The notes under the pieces were generated by a model, which was given only the letters and a program-made list of their open reading frames with translations, made no database searches and had not been told where the DNA came from. Positions 44,781 through 58,750 of a stretch of DNA of 64,000 bases are shown in pieces. The position numbers and the translations under genes are program-made. The first letter of the stretch is position 1, and each line of letters begins with the position of its first letter. This DNA is from Cephalopachus bancanus (lineage: Eukaryota; Chordata; Mammalia; Primates; Tarsiidae): assembly GCA_027257055.1 (NCBI GenBank), contig JAPVLO010000153.1, positions 7,626,001-7,690,000 of the forward strand. Direction: 5' to 3'.

Positions 44781-45060
44781 ATATTTCTGAGTTAACTGCT
44801 GTGGATCAGGCACTGGAGGACACAGTTACCCTTTGGACACAGTGGTACACAGTGTGTGGACAGAAGAGACTGTTGCCATAAAGAAGTTCATGGCCCAGCA
44901 AGGAAGCAGACAAACAATTTCAAGTGTGGTGAGTACCACGATGGAGAAGCATGGAATTTGGTGGGGGCATAAAATTTGGGGGCCCACACCAAGTTAGAGA
45001 TGGGAGGTATGATTGGGAAAGGCTTCCAAGAAATTTAAGTTCACTCAAAGAAACAAAGTG
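44781..45060 (-). repeat. L2 fragment
   Basis: Resembles the complement of an L2 3' end: GTGGATCAGGCACTGGAGGA, AAAGAAGTTCATGGCCCAGC, AAGCAGACAAACAATTTCAA, then AAGGCTTCCAAGAAATTTAA. Very diverged. Confidence 0.5.
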
Positions 45061-48000
45061 ACCACACCTGAAGCCCTCCAAACTGGACTACAGTAAAAAA
45101 AACTCAATTTTGTGGAAAAGGGTAGGCCATAGGGAATATGTAAGAACTAGAGAGATCAATAAGGCAGATGTGTCTTGACTATGTCTTTGAAGGACAGATA
45201 ATTGGATGGGAAGGGGTGAGTTTTCCTGGAGACAGAGTGACGAGTGACATAAGATGCAGCATAAGAACTATGATGCCTTTGAAAAAAAGATTGTGACTAG
45301 TCTTACTAGTAAATACAGTTCCAAGCAGAGAAGAAGTAACAAATCCAACAGAGATGTACATGTAACTACAACAAAGATTCCTAAAAGCCACGCAGAGAAC
45401 TAAGACTTAATGTCCTGGGAAATAGGATTTATACCCTAATTGTATATAAATCAAGAAGCTCATTATGGGACTTGGAGCTGCCTGACCATTTTGAATGGTG
45501 TGCTTAATGCAAGGGCCAAACTTGGAAGAGAGAGCAAAGAGGGCATGATATGTTCAGTTGTGGACATTTTGAGATTGCAGCTCACTGTTATTCATGACTG
45601 ATTTGTTATAACACCTGCTGATTATTCTTTGTTTGACTATCTAATGACAGCTTCCCTGAAGGACACTTGTTGTGGGGCAGGGAAACAGTCTCTTGTATGT
45701 TCTATAAATGAAGCTTGCAAAAGAAACAAAATTTGTAAATACACAGAGAGCCTCTTTCAAGGTATAATTGAGTTGGTCACGTGCTATATATGAAATAACG
45801 CACCTATGGGGTTTTTTTTCTCCATTTCAATGTGCAACTGACATAGACTATGAATTTCAGAAAATTCAATTTAAACAATATTTATTGAGCATATTAGAAT
45901 ATGTAGATTGAGATTGTTTTTGTTTGCCTCATGGAAATTCTTAGAATACAAAAAAGGCCGGTATTTTCATTTGATCATTTAATTAATCTAATTTTGTCTT
46001 TGTAATGACTATTCATTGAAATGCCTGTTTATAATAAAAAGAAAAACTTCAAGTCAGAAATTACATGAATTTGTGGTGTAAACAGTGACATTTGCCTGAA
46101 AAATCTATTTATTTCTTACATATATATATATATATTTTTTTTTTTTTAAACCTCAAAAACAGGATAGGATTCACATTAAAACCAGACATTTTAATAAGGA
46201 GGGAAAAAAGTCTATTTGAAGGACTATCCTGAGACCTTCCTCCCTTGGAGCAGAGGGGTCACTATGGATGTTATAAAACATGGTATTTACTCACATGTTG
46301 AGAATGAGACCTTTCTGTTATCTTCTTACATTTCTACCTGCGTTGACATTCTTGATAGGCTTTAATCTTTACAAATGTTGCTTTATTTTACTGATTTTCT
46401 TTTGTTTTCCCATTTATGCTGTAGAGGTAGACACCTTTAACTCTGCCAGTCTCACCTCTCTGCTGCAAGTAACTTTTTGTGCTCTGCTCACACTTGAAAG
46501 CCATATGGGGCCACTCTAGGACAGATGGAGGACCCAGAAGCTCAGTGCTCCCTAGTTTTCTTCCCAGTTTCTCAGCACATTAAGTCTATGCTGAAAAACA
46601 TGGTTCTTTCATTTCAAATACTTTTCTCTTGATAAATATTTCAGGAAAATTCCTAGTGGGTAATTTTCTTATTTATTATATTTTATTATATACCCTAATG
46701 CACATTATTGTTTCTACAAATTAGATTTCTAAAGCCCTCCACCAAGTGATGCAGTGTTGGCTTACAATTTTCTCTTCTTAGGGTAAAATATCATGGAAAA
46801 AAAACACATTTCTATTTAACTGAGACTCTTCACTAATTCAAAACAAGTATTCCTAAATTAATAGCAATTAATAAAATTTGCTCTCTTTCTAAAGAAAATA
46901 TGATATCTAATGTCCTCTTGTAATGAAAAAAGTCATAATTAAGCCTACAATATAAAATATTAGTATGAATAATACTAATAATAGGTATGAAACAAAAGAA
47001 TTATCAGACACAGAGAAGTAAATAATAACATAATTTAGTTGAATAATTTTGAATTTAATTTTTAGATAGCCATTAGATAATTAAGAATTAGAAAAAGTAG
47101 TCACTTAGCAAAAACTATACACATTTTAAAAATACTATAATTGCTTACAAATGGCCACTGGGTTAAGATGAAAAATGGAAAGGACAAAAGACATCAAGGA
47201 GAAGTTAACAGACCAAAGATGGGATAGGGTACAAAAGATGGGATGGGGGACACGTGTATTGAAAGAAAAAAGTGATGTATAAAAAGAAAATACAAAGAAG
47301 TTGGACAAGAGGGAAATGACTGAGCAATTTGTTTTACCGTACTGGGCTCTTTATTTGGGCTCTGGCTTTAAAAAATGCTCATCCTTTATTTTCTGTCATT
47401 TGAAATAAGCAGCAGTTTAATTATTGTTCTCAGTTCTGATTGCTTTTTAGCCTTGCCTTTCAGATTTTCTTTTTTTAATGACCCAATCATAAGGTATGAG
47501 AAATTATTTGATATGCTAAAAAAATCAGCAAGATAGTATTAATCCCTTGGATTGAATTTAGAGCAGCCCACTGGATATATCAAGTCCAAGACACATCTAT
47601 CCAGTGGGCTGATGATTCTCCACCTCTGTCTTAGTAAATTACGCTAAAATAGAAAACACATATGCTGACATAGCTGTTATATGCCATTGATTATAATAGA
47701 TCACGTGTACATGTGCACATGAGTGTATGAGCACATGCACACACAAGCCAAAGATAACTTTCCTCTGGCAAAATTGGTAGCATATTGGTAGCTGGTGCCA
47801 ATTTAGCTATATCTTTCCACAGTTCAGAATGTGTTCTCATACTCCAAGCCAAGAGTCAAGTTGCATTTTTGGAGTTGTCCCAAGAAGTTATAGAGAGTAA
47901 AGATAAATAAAAACTACTGTATATTTAGAATCACACATGTGATTGAAGTCAGATATCAGCTAGGGCTGCAGTCATCTGAAGGTTCATCTGGGCTAGATGT

Positions 48001-48930
48001 TGGAAACAACTCAATGTTATGACTAGAAAGTTGATACTGGTTGTTGACAAGGAGGTCAGCCAGAACTGCCAGCTTGGGAACTCAATTAATATCCCCATGA
48101 GCTTATCCATGGAGCCACTTGGACTTCCTCAAAGAATGGTGGCTGAATTTCAAGAGGGAATACCCTGAGAGGGCATGTCCAAAGAGCAAGACTTTCCAGA
48201 GGCTCAAGGAGAAACTGTAATGCTTTTTATGACCCAGTCTCAGATTCCAGAACGTAACTTCCACTGCATTCTATTATCATAAAGTCACTAAGTCTAGCCC
48301 AAATCCACAGAAGGGAAATTAGACTTTACCCCTCAATGGAAGGAGTAGAAAAGATTTTGTGGTCATCTTTCAATCAATCCCAGAGATGTAGGTTTGAAAT
48401 GCAATTCTACTATTTTCTAACTGAGAGCAAGTTACAAAAGTTATTTCAGTCTATTTTTCCATTTACAAAATGGAGATAACAATCAACGATAGGAGATTAT
48501 TGCAATGATTAAGTTAAACTAAATTAAATAATGATGTTTCAGTCCTTGAAAATTACATAATACGTATATACACACATATAGATAATGTTTAGACATGTAA
48601 GTGATGGATATAGGGACAACTCTGTGAATATCATATCTGCATAGAAGCAGAATGCTAGCTTCAGAAGTGACATTTTGGGAATCCTCTACTTGTGAGTCAA
48701 GTAGTTGCTGTGTGAGAATCATCTTAACTTTAATTTGCGATGGAAATTGAGAGGAAAGTGTAACAGAGGGTTATATTATGGTCCTCGAATACCCATTGAA
48801 AAGCCCAACACCACTCTGAAAATTCAGCAACCAGTGTTCCCACCGTACCCCATCAAAAGACAAAAGGGCAAAAACCAAAAAACAAAACCTTAGGTCTCCT
48901 GCCCTTCAGCAAGAATTAATTATGCTTATG
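45061..48930. other. Non-coding DNA
   Basis: About 3.9 kb, very AT-rich from 45700 to 47550, with a short (TA)n run at about 46119-46135 and a T run after it. 48370-48520 resembles MIR on the minus strand (TTTTCCATTTACAAAATGGA). A perfect 14 bp hairpin is at 47564-47611. No gene recognised. Confidence 0.45.
47564..47611. repeat. Perfect 14 bp inverted repeat (hairpin)
   Basis: CAGCCCACTGGATA (47564-47577) and TATCCAGTGGGCTG (47598-47611) pair perfectly around a 20-base loop. It lies in AT-rich DNA outside any repeat I recognise. Confidence 0.9.
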
Positions 48931-48949
48931 AAATATTTTACTACCTCTT

Positions 48950-49246
48950 GCTGGGCTCGATGGCTCAGCCTGTAATCCCAGCGCTTTGGGAGGCTGAGGT
49001 GAGTGGATTGCCTGAGCCTGCCGGTTCGAGACACGCCCGGGGAACTTGGCAAGACCTCATCTCTACAATAAATCAAAAAATCAGCCGGGCGTGGTAACTC
49101 GTGCCTGTAATTCCGGCTACTCAAAGGGCTGAGGCGGAAGGATCGCCGGAGCCCAGCAGGTTGAGGCTGCGGTGGCCGGGAACGGCCACTGCACTCCAGT
49201 CTGGGTGACGGAGTGAGACTCCAACTCAAAAAATAAATAAATAAAT
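48950..49246 (+). mobile_element. Young Alu SINE, full length
   Basis: A dimeric Alu with the same diagnostic changes as those at 57 and 21145 and a tail of AAAT repeats. A perfect 19 bp duplication, AAATATTTTACTACCTCTT, is at 48931-48949 and 49247-49265. The long opposite-strand frame (48906-49229) is Alu antisense, not a gene. Confidence 0.95.
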
Positions 49247-49265
49247 AAATATTTTACTACCTCTT

Positions 49266-50359
49266 AACTATCTTCTTCTGATTGAATGAATTCTCACCAT
49301 ATTTCTAAGTTAAGTGGTGCACAATTAAAGCTTCCCTCTATCTCAATAAAACTTTTCAAAAGGAAAGAAAGCTTTGTTTATTAATATCTTAATATTAAGA
49401 TGGTAACAATATGCCAGAACCCTTAAAGTTCATTGGTCCATTCCTCTGCTGACAACCTCTCCTTCACCAGATCCACCTCAAACTTCATCTTATTCCTTGA
49501 AACATGGCTTCAGATTATTGTTTTTATTTATTTTAATATATATTTGAAAAAAATCTAACTCACACATCAAACCTGTAATTTCAGATTTTATTGCTTAGGC
49601 TAAATACAATTATTGAATTTACTGAAAAGTATATTACATATACTAACATAGACTATATATTAATAAAGCAAAAATCACAAAGGTGGGTGGATGAATGACT
49701 GGAATTTGGAGATTTTTCTCTAGTTAGAAAAGAACTAGAAATTAAATCAGTAAACAAGCCCTCTTTTTCTTCATACATCTGTAAGTCACTCATAGAGTAT
49801 ACTCTTAACTTAGACCCAAAGCATTTGTGTGTATGTGCGTGTGTCTGTGTACGTGTCTGTGTGTGTATGTGTGTGTGTGTCTGCAATGATCTATGTAAAG
49901 ATTTCTTGCTTCAGCTTTTGGCAATAAAGCAGACTCCTGATTTCAGATATAATAATTGAGCGTTTGCTCTAAAAACTAGATATATGTGAACTCCAAACAA
50001 CTCCAATACTGCTCTTAACCACGTTCAAATTATATGATGTCATTGACAAGGAGTAAGAACACGTAATTTCTGATTTTCATTCTTGCCTTTTTCAATTGGG
50101 TAACCTCAGACAAATGACTTAATCTCTCTGGCTTTCTCTTTTTCTCATCTGTGAAACAGGGACTTTGGCAACAGTTCTGCCTTCCTGATAGGGATATTCT
50201 ATCAAATAACATATGGCATGTAAAATTTCTTTGGAAATACTGAGAAGAGGAATACACACAGGCATAAATATTTAGCATGCAATTAGGCTGTGAAAAACTG
50301 TTGCTAATGGCACTTGTAATAGCTTGTAGGATAAAATTCTTTAGAGGGAGAGTAAGCAT
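49266..50359. other. Non-coding DNA with a GT repeat
   Basis: An interrupted (GT)n repeat lies at 49824-49881. 50085-50190 resembles MIR on the minus strand (CTTTTTCTCATCTGTGAAAC). No gene recognised. Confidence 0.5.
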
Positions 50360-50575
50360 AGCAGTCTAGCATGTCAAATCTAGAGTAAACCCATGAGGCT
50401 CAAATCCAAACTATGCCTCTAACTGCCTATATGAGGTCAACCTCAGGTGTCTCATCTGTAAAATGGGAATAATAAAAGTGCTTATTTCACAGGGATTTTA
50501 TAAATACTTAATGTGTTAAACACATGCAAAGTGCTTGGGACAATGGCTTATTCACAGTATATGTTCAATAAGTTA
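50360..50575 (-). repeat. MIR SINE fragment
   Basis: A well-kept MIR complement: AACTGCCTATATGAGGTCAA, TCATCTGTAAAATGGGAATA, TTATTTCACAGGGATTTTAT, AAGTGCTTGGGACAATGGC and ATGTTCAATAAG. Confidence 0.85.
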
Positions 50576-50584
50576 ACAATTCGT

Positions 50585-51200
50585 ATCAAACTGCGATAAA
50601 GGGGGGGCACCCATAAAAACAGAAATTATTTTTTGGAGGGCTGACCTTTTGTAGGATGGGCTTCCCCCACTGGGTAAGTGTTCTAGGAACCCACTGGCAT
50701 CAGTGTACCAGCTAGCATTGTTGTTAGAGGCTATGTTCAGCTCCAGTAAATTTTTTTTTTCTTTTTGAGATTCTTTCAATGCATTTGCCCATTTCATGGT
50801 GGGTGATTTACAAGTGCTCCTGCCCACATTACACTGAGTGTTCAGCAGTTTTTGACCAAAAACGGCATGACCCCTGTGCCCCAACCTCCCTATTCACCCC
50901 TTCTCATTCCAATTGAATTTTTTTTTCTTTTTTTTTTTTCTTTTTTTTGGTGTTCCCGAATGAAGAAAGTCCTCAAAGGAAAATGTTTTGCCGATGTGGA
51001 AGAAGTGACACAAAAAACAGCAGAAGCACTAAAAGGCATCAAAATTAACCTATGTTGAACAGTGGAAAATGTGTCTCAATAGGTGTATTGCATCAAACAG
51101 AGAGTACTCAGAAAGTGACTGAAATTTAAACATGTAAGAATAAGTGCACAATTTTTTATAAATAAATGCCAGGGTTTGGGGGTCCCCCCCCCCCGTATTT
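50585..51200 (+). mobile_element. Mariner-type DNA transposon remnant
   Basis: Carries a transposase C-terminal remnant (50850-51060) and is bounded by a G-rich end (about 50598-50607) and a GTTTGGGGGTCCCCC end (about 51173-51187). The first half has stops in all useful frames. Pyrimidine-rich expansions interrupt it at 50750-50765 and 50918-50948. Confidence 0.65.
50852..51058 (+). pseudogene. Mariner transposase C-terminal remnant
   Basis: A 68-codon open frame. It contains FLTKNGMTPVP-like sequence, PPYSP, then after a run of phenylalanines MKKVLKGKCFADVEEVTQKT and AEALKGIKINL, matching the end of a mariner-family DDD transposase. These enzymes cut and paste the element at TA sites. The box that normally reads PPYSPDLAPCDFFLF here reads PPYSPLLIPIEFFFLF, so the third catalytic aspartate is replaced. 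A T-rich expansion adds extra residues in the middle. The N-terminal DNA-binding part is not recognisable. It has no activity. Confidence 0.75.
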
Positions 51201-52374
51201 AGATCCCACTGGTGAGAATTCTGAACACTTACTGGGATAATTTTTGTTGAAACACACAAACTGGAATCTTTCTTGCTGAACACTTTCCATTAAACTATAG
51301 CCTCTAAATGGATTGTCAGAGATTTAGAGGATGCATTGTGTGTGCTTTCTCTTGCAATTTAATGTATGTGATTTATCCTGATGAACTTTAAAAAAGAAAA
51401 ATCTTTTGACCTGTTTTTACAGCATCTAGTCTGGTGATTAAAATTCCCCCCCAAATCAGTGGAATTAGAGAATAGTGATCAAGTTATGGTGTCTGAAATT
51501 GGGCTGCCTGGATTTAAGTCCTAATTCTATTGCTTCCTAAGTATTATGACTGACTTGGACAAATTTTTAAGCTCGTAAAACATCAGTAATATCAGCTATA
51601 AATTGGAGATAATAACTACTTATCTCATGGGCTTATTGAGAGACCTGCAGGAGGAGTGAGATAGGAGTGTTAAGTAAATTTTTTTACGTTTTATTCTATT
51701 GATTTATACTAGAATCTACAGAGCTGCCTTTTAATTTGCTCACACTGTAGAATTAGATACAGGGTTCAAGTGTGAAGACTGAAGTATATATTTAAGTAAT
51801 GACACTACAACCCCATTTCTGGCTCCTGGTCTCATTATACCTCTCATTAGTGGGCTATCCTTCCTGGGAAAGGTGCTTATGAGCAGAAGGAACTTGAATG
51901 GGTAAAGCCCACTTCTTTTCCTTCTAGAAGATTCTTTTAATCTTATTACTTCAATAAGATGCCAGGGATGCTGAGTCTTCGTTGTTTTACTTGTCATCAG
52001 ATCATCTTGCTACTTATTCATGTTCCTGCCTAGCACCTTGTTCATGTTGCCAACTTCTGAAGAGGCAAATGTTCGTCTCAGGAATGTTTCTAGAGTTCTG
52101 TCCTAAAGTATGTAAAATGCATGACAGCTGTAGTGATTGACTCTTGGTTTTCTGAAACTGGGACTTGAGACTTATTTAATAGATGTCTGAGGCCAAACAC
52201 ATCCAAGGGGTTACCACAGCAAAAGCCCCTGGTAGTTTTATGCTATGTGGAGTTTGCTATCTGCCTTCCATTTCAGATTCCATTCAAATCACTTCTAATG
52301 AACTTAAACACATGGATGATTTCAATCAAAAAACACATTTACCCATTTCACAACTATGGTTTGTTTGTTTGTCC
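51201..52374. other. Non-coding DNA
   Basis: 51500-51660 resembles MIR on the minus strand (AATTGGAGATAATAACTACT). Otherwise unique-looking DNA with no gene recognised. Confidence 0.45.
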
Positions 52375-52738
52375 TAAAACAACAGAAATGTATTGTCTCC
52401 CAGTTGTGGAAGTTAGAAGTCCAAACTCAATGTATTGGTAAGACCACATTTCTTCTGGTCTCTCTAGGGGAGAATCTGTTCCTTACTTCTTCTACCTTCA
52501 GGTGGCTGCCAGCATTACTTCGGTTGTGGCCCTATCATGCCAGTCTCTACCTCCATTATCATATCTCTTTCTCTGGCTCTTCTGCCTCTCTTTTAAAAGA
52601 GTATTTGTGATTGCGCTTAGGGCCCACCTGGATAATCCAGAATAGTCTTCCCATTTTAAGATCCTAAAGTTAATCACATCTGCCAATTCTAGGAATGAGG
52701 ATGTGGATATCTTCAGGGACCATTATTCTGACTAACAT
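52375..52738 (-). repeat. MLT1-like LTR fragment
   Basis: The complement of an MLT1 group LTR: AAACAACAGAAATGTATTG, GTTGTGGAAGTTAGAAGTCC, GCAGGTGGCTGCCAGC-like centre, TTAGGGCCCACCTGGATAAT and ACCATTATTCTGACTAACAT. Confidence 0.7.
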
Positions 52739-54242
<1,504 letters not shown>

Positions 54243-54780
54243 CAATTTTTACGAACATAAATTAACTCATGAATATTTATTGAAAGAGAGTCACACCTAG
54301 AACGTTGATTTTTTAAAAAATAAAATGACTTGCGGCTTATGACTAGATCAATAGTCTATAATAGGAACTATATATTTGTCAAAGGATATATTTGAAAAGA
54401 CAAAATCATCATCCTCATAAAAATATAAAATAAACACATGTCAAAGATTTTGTTTAAACTCTTAGGTAATAGCAGAATTGATAGTAAGTCACAACCTATT
54501 CAAAGGGGAATCCAGAGAGCAGACACATTTATGGGCAATTAGAAATGCTGAGTCGAATTTGTTAACAGATGCTCAACTGATCAATATTCACAGGATGTTA
54601 GTGTATCTCCACTGGGAGAAATTTGTTTGCATTTTTATGAACAAGAATCATTTGCATTACTATAGTTTTGTGAATTTACAGATTACCTGGGAGGATACAT
54701 TAGACAGGACATTCAGTAATCTTTCTTTTTATTATTTAGTGTGTGATAAAGATAATGAAATCTTTTTTCACCTCTAAATT
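54243..54780. other. Non-coding DNA
   Basis: AT-rich. A 99-codon frame at 54478-54777 has no recognised motif and ends inside the L1 boundary; probably chance. Confidence 0.45.
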
Positions 54781-55345
54781 TTTTATTTTAAAATTATGGG
54801 GTACAATTCAGGGTCAGGTATACAAATATTCATTGTGCAGGTACCCTTGTTGATGAGGTGGGCCCCTCTTCCCCAGGCAAATTCCCACTACTGCCAATCC
54901 CACCTCCCTGCCCCCCCCCACAGCCCCCCACACAGTTTCCTGCTACTGTCAATCCTTTTCTTATAGTATTACGATAGTTGTTCAAGCAGGTACCCTTGTT
55001 GATGAGGTGTGCCCCCCTCCCCCAGCAGTTTCCTACTACTGCTAGTCCTTTTTCTTATAGTAGTACAATAATTATTAAAGTTCCACTTATGGTGAGAATG
55101 TGTGATACTCACTTCTTTGTTTCTGTGATAGATCCCTCAGTATTATAGATTCTAAGTTCATCCAAGTTGCTCTGAAGTTCATAATTTTGTCCTTCTTTAT
55201 GGCTGTATAATATTCTGTTGTGTATATGTACCACGTTTTTTTATCCAGTCCTTTTTCGATGGGCAGCAGGACTGGTTCCGTGTTTTTGCTATTGTGAACA
55301 ATGCTTCAATAAACATATGTGTACAGGTATCTTTTTGCAGCAGGA
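54781..55345 (-). mobile_element. L1 3' end with duplicated 3'UTR block
   Basis: Same family as 26341 and the split copy at 33463. From the 3' end it reads ATTATGGGGTACAATTCAGG, GGTATACAAATATTCATTGT, two tandem 3'UTR blocks (from 54837 and from 54985, period about 148), then CTTCTTTATGGCTGTATAAT, GTATATGTACCACGTTTTTT and CAATGCTTCAATAAACATA. It is 5'-truncated. Confidence 0.9.
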
Positions 55346-56029
55346 ACTCAAATCACTCTTTTTATTTTTGTTATTTCAAGATTTTAAAATTATTTTCCTT
55401 GACATATTTTATACCAGACAAGCTTGTATATAATAGAATAACAGGCACAGTAAGTGTTACCTACTATGAAAAGTTCTTTACTTGAATTATTTAACATATA
55501 ACTTTATAAAACAGGTATTAATCAAGGCCTTAAAATACATAAAATTGTAAGCCTTCCAAGAATGGTATATCAAGGTTAATTCCTCTTCACGAAGGAACGG
55601 TTAATTACCAGGGCAGATAAGGAAATAGCTCTGGCACAGCCCAGTTCTTCTATGACTGTCTCATGTGTCTCTGGCCTTCGGCAGTCTGGCTAGCAGATAT
55701 GGGATCTTGGTTTCTTTTTTTAAAACAACAGACCACTGAATCATCTTAGTGTTTAATCATCAGCTCCAGAAATGGCCACACAATGCCATGGACTCTCTGT
55801 CTAATCCGAGTGCTCTGTTTGGTTGGTCAGGACTCCTTCTGTGTATATTGACAAAGGGAGGGGCTTCTAGGTCCCTTCTGAAAAGTTAAAAATTGATGTC
55901 TTATTGTGCAGAAACTTCTTCTCTTAAAGATATTCCCTATTAAAAGCAGTCAATCCCTGAGCCTCTGCCCCAATCCCAGTGCAAACATCACAGTTTGATC
56001 CTTTCACAATAATAGAAAATATCTTTTTC
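55346..56029. other. Non-coding DNA with one old duplication copy
   Basis: 55515-55660 is the partner of 53350-53500. The rest is unrecognised. Confidence 0.45.
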
Positions 56030-56440
56030 ATGTGTATTCATTCACTCATTGGACAAATATTTATGTGCTGAACATGATGCTTGGCTTCAAGAAAACTGAC
56101 AGTGAACAAACCAGACAAAAATCCTTGCCCTCCTGGAATTTAAACAGATTTTTTTAAAGTGGAATATGTAACATGTTACATGATGTGAAGTACTGTGGAA
56201 TAATGAAAGCAAGAGAGGAGTTGGGAAGTCAATAAAAATATGACATGACTTTAGGAAGCATGAGAATTTTTCAACTGCTTGGTCAGGGAATGCCTCATAA
56301 AGATCCACAGACAAGGAGTGAGTGAGCCATGTGAGGATCCAGGAAGAGGATGTGCATTTCCTAAGTACAAAGACCCTGAGGTAGAAGCATGGTTGGAATG
56401 TTCAAAGAACAGCAAGGAGGCCAATGTGAAAAATGAGAAA
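56030..56440 (-). repeat. L2 3' portion
   Basis: A fairly complete complement of an L2 3' end: TCACTCATTGGACAAATATT, AGTGAACAAACCAGACAAAA, TCCTTGCCCTCCTGGAATTT, then AGGGAATGCCTCATAAAGAT and AAAGACCCTGAGGTAGAAGC. Confidence 0.75.
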
Positions 56441-58060
56441 AAGCACCTTTTCCCTCATCATAAATGAAACATGTTTCACTGTGTGGGCTTAACCCACGTC
56501 AAACCTTTTTTGAAACACAACAGAATACAGACCGATAGGAAGCAAATGACTGAATAATGAATGAATGACTAAAGCCCAATGTTCATCTTCTAGTACAGTT
56601 CACAAAATATTAGTACCACAGGCCTGTGGTGTTTATTCTTTTCCTTTTAAAACTCAAGAGGAGTTAATTTTTTAAATAAGAAAATAATTTTATTGTCTTT
56701 GGACTAATTTCTTTCTTCTTATGTTTTGGCAGTTTATTGTAGAAAAAAATCATTCCACTGTTTTCTACTTTTTATATTTAAATATTAAAATTAATGCCAT
56801 CAAAGTTTTAGTTTATGTTGGAGGGTGTGCATTAGCTTTCCAAATTAGACCTTCAAAAGCCTGATGAAGAATAAGACTCTTCAACAAAAGTTTGGTTTCA
56901 GATAGAGATCAAAAGTGTTGTTTTCTCTCAACTTTAGAATGCACCCAAACATCTAGAAAATCATTCATGTTTCATTTTTGTCTTAATTTTTCACTTTGCC
57001 AAATTACTAGCCCTCCCTGTTTCCATAGTACTGGTATGTTGGAGTGCTGTAGGTCAGATAGGATATTTAAAGCTATTAGTATTCTTTTTATGTTTACTAT
57101 TTATATGGCACTCAATAACTTGCAAGGTGCTTTCTAGACCTTTGTTTATTCCTAAGCCATGCACCATGTTAATTTTTTCAAAAATACTGAAACACTTCAG
57201 AAATGAAAATATTAACTAAGAAGGGACAAAATCTTTAAGAGCTGGAAATGTATATCTTGATCTTGTCACCTGATCTTTCAATATTCTTTCTCCCAATCTC
57301 CTGTTGCTTCTTTCTTTTTTTATCACCTTTACTCTGTTTCTGTGTCATATTTTAAGAATATAAGAGGATAACTGTATATCTATAGGGATATATATGCATA
57401 CATATCATATAATTATATCTATGTAGATATTTAGCCATATGATGAAAGAAGAAAAGTAAAATAAGCAAGTTTTATTTGATAAAACAAATTGATTTGTGTG
57501 TGTGTGTGTGAGTGTGTGTGGGTGTGTGTGAGAGAGAGAGACAGTGAGCTATCACATAATCCTCACCAACTTATCAGCTCAGAAATATCGAATAACTTTG
57601 TTGTGTGTGCCTTCAGTTATTAGAAAGAAGAGAAGGAGGAAATCAGTTTTGAATTCTTTCTGTCTCCCAGATACTAGCTCATGTAACTTCATTGATTTGT
57701 AGGGTTTTGCTAGGATGGACTTGCAGTCAACACATCACATCTTCCAAAATTGCATAAAACTCTTTTCCTTTTAACCTACATCTTCTCCTGAACTCGCTCA
57801 AATGTGGCAGATTTTGCAAAATTCCAAAATATATCTTTAAATATTAACCTTAAGCATTTGTTTAATAAAATAAAGTTTGTTATTTTCTCTTTTCCCCTTT
57901 CTTCATAAATGTGCCAATCCCAGGTTTTGGGATTGTTCTTATTTTGTCCAATTCCCAGAGGTTTTCTACTAAGACAAAACTTAGATTAGCCAGGAGCCAG
58001 AGTAGAAGAGACAGAATCCAGACTTGAACATTCTTGAGATTTCTCATGTTGAGTTTGTCT
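56441..58060. other. Non-coding DNA with a GT repeat
   Basis: A (GT)n(GA)n repeat is at 57496-57540. The sequence is otherwise AT-rich without a recognised gene. Confidence 0.45.
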
Positions 58061-58750
58061 GTACAGCTTGTCAGGAATTTGGAAAAGTGGTTGAAGGGTT
58101 TTAGAACCTAGAACCCTTGGTTTAAATACTGATGCCAACATTTCCCAGATCTGTGGCCTTTGGCAAATTAATTTGCCTGTCTAAATCTTGTTTCTCCTTT
58201 TGTAAAATGAAGGTGGCATTTTAAAACTTAACTCTAAAAGCTTTTATAAGAATTAAAATTAATAATAAAAGTTCTTGCCTTTAGGATAATTATCTCATTT
58301 AATTCTCATAGTATACCTGCAATACCATTTTTATTCCAATTTTGCAGATATGAGATAATCAACTATTGACCATAGTTACAAAGCTAGTACACATTCATTC
58401 AACAAAATGTATAGATGGTCAACTAGGTGCCTTCATGGAACTTTCTATACCAATGGAGAGAAATGACAACAAATAATAGGAAATATACAAATGAGAACTG
58501 TGGAAGTAATAAGTACAATGAGGAGAAAAGCACAGGGTAATAAAGAGAGAGCAATGGGGAAAAAAGAGGGTGAGAGAAGTTCAGAACGGCCCTGATAAAG
58601 TAACCTGTGAGCTGAGACCAGAAAGAAGAGGAAGAGATGCAGACCAGTAGAACAAGCAGAGGGAAAAACAAATGCAAAAACAAGGACCTGGGTTGTAAAT
58701 TCACAGACGCTCGGGAGAAAGGTAACAGGCTGAACATCTTACAAGGGAGC
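58061..58750 (-). repeat. MIR and L2 fragments
   Basis: 58070-58290 resembles MIR in complement (GTGGCCTTTGGCAAATTAAT, TTTCTCCTTTTGTAAAATGA). 58390-58740 resembles L2 in complement (ACATTCATTCAACAAAATGT, GAGCTGAGACCAGAAAGAAG). Long minus-strand frame at 58423-58737 is low-complexity and not a gene. Confidence 0.6.
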
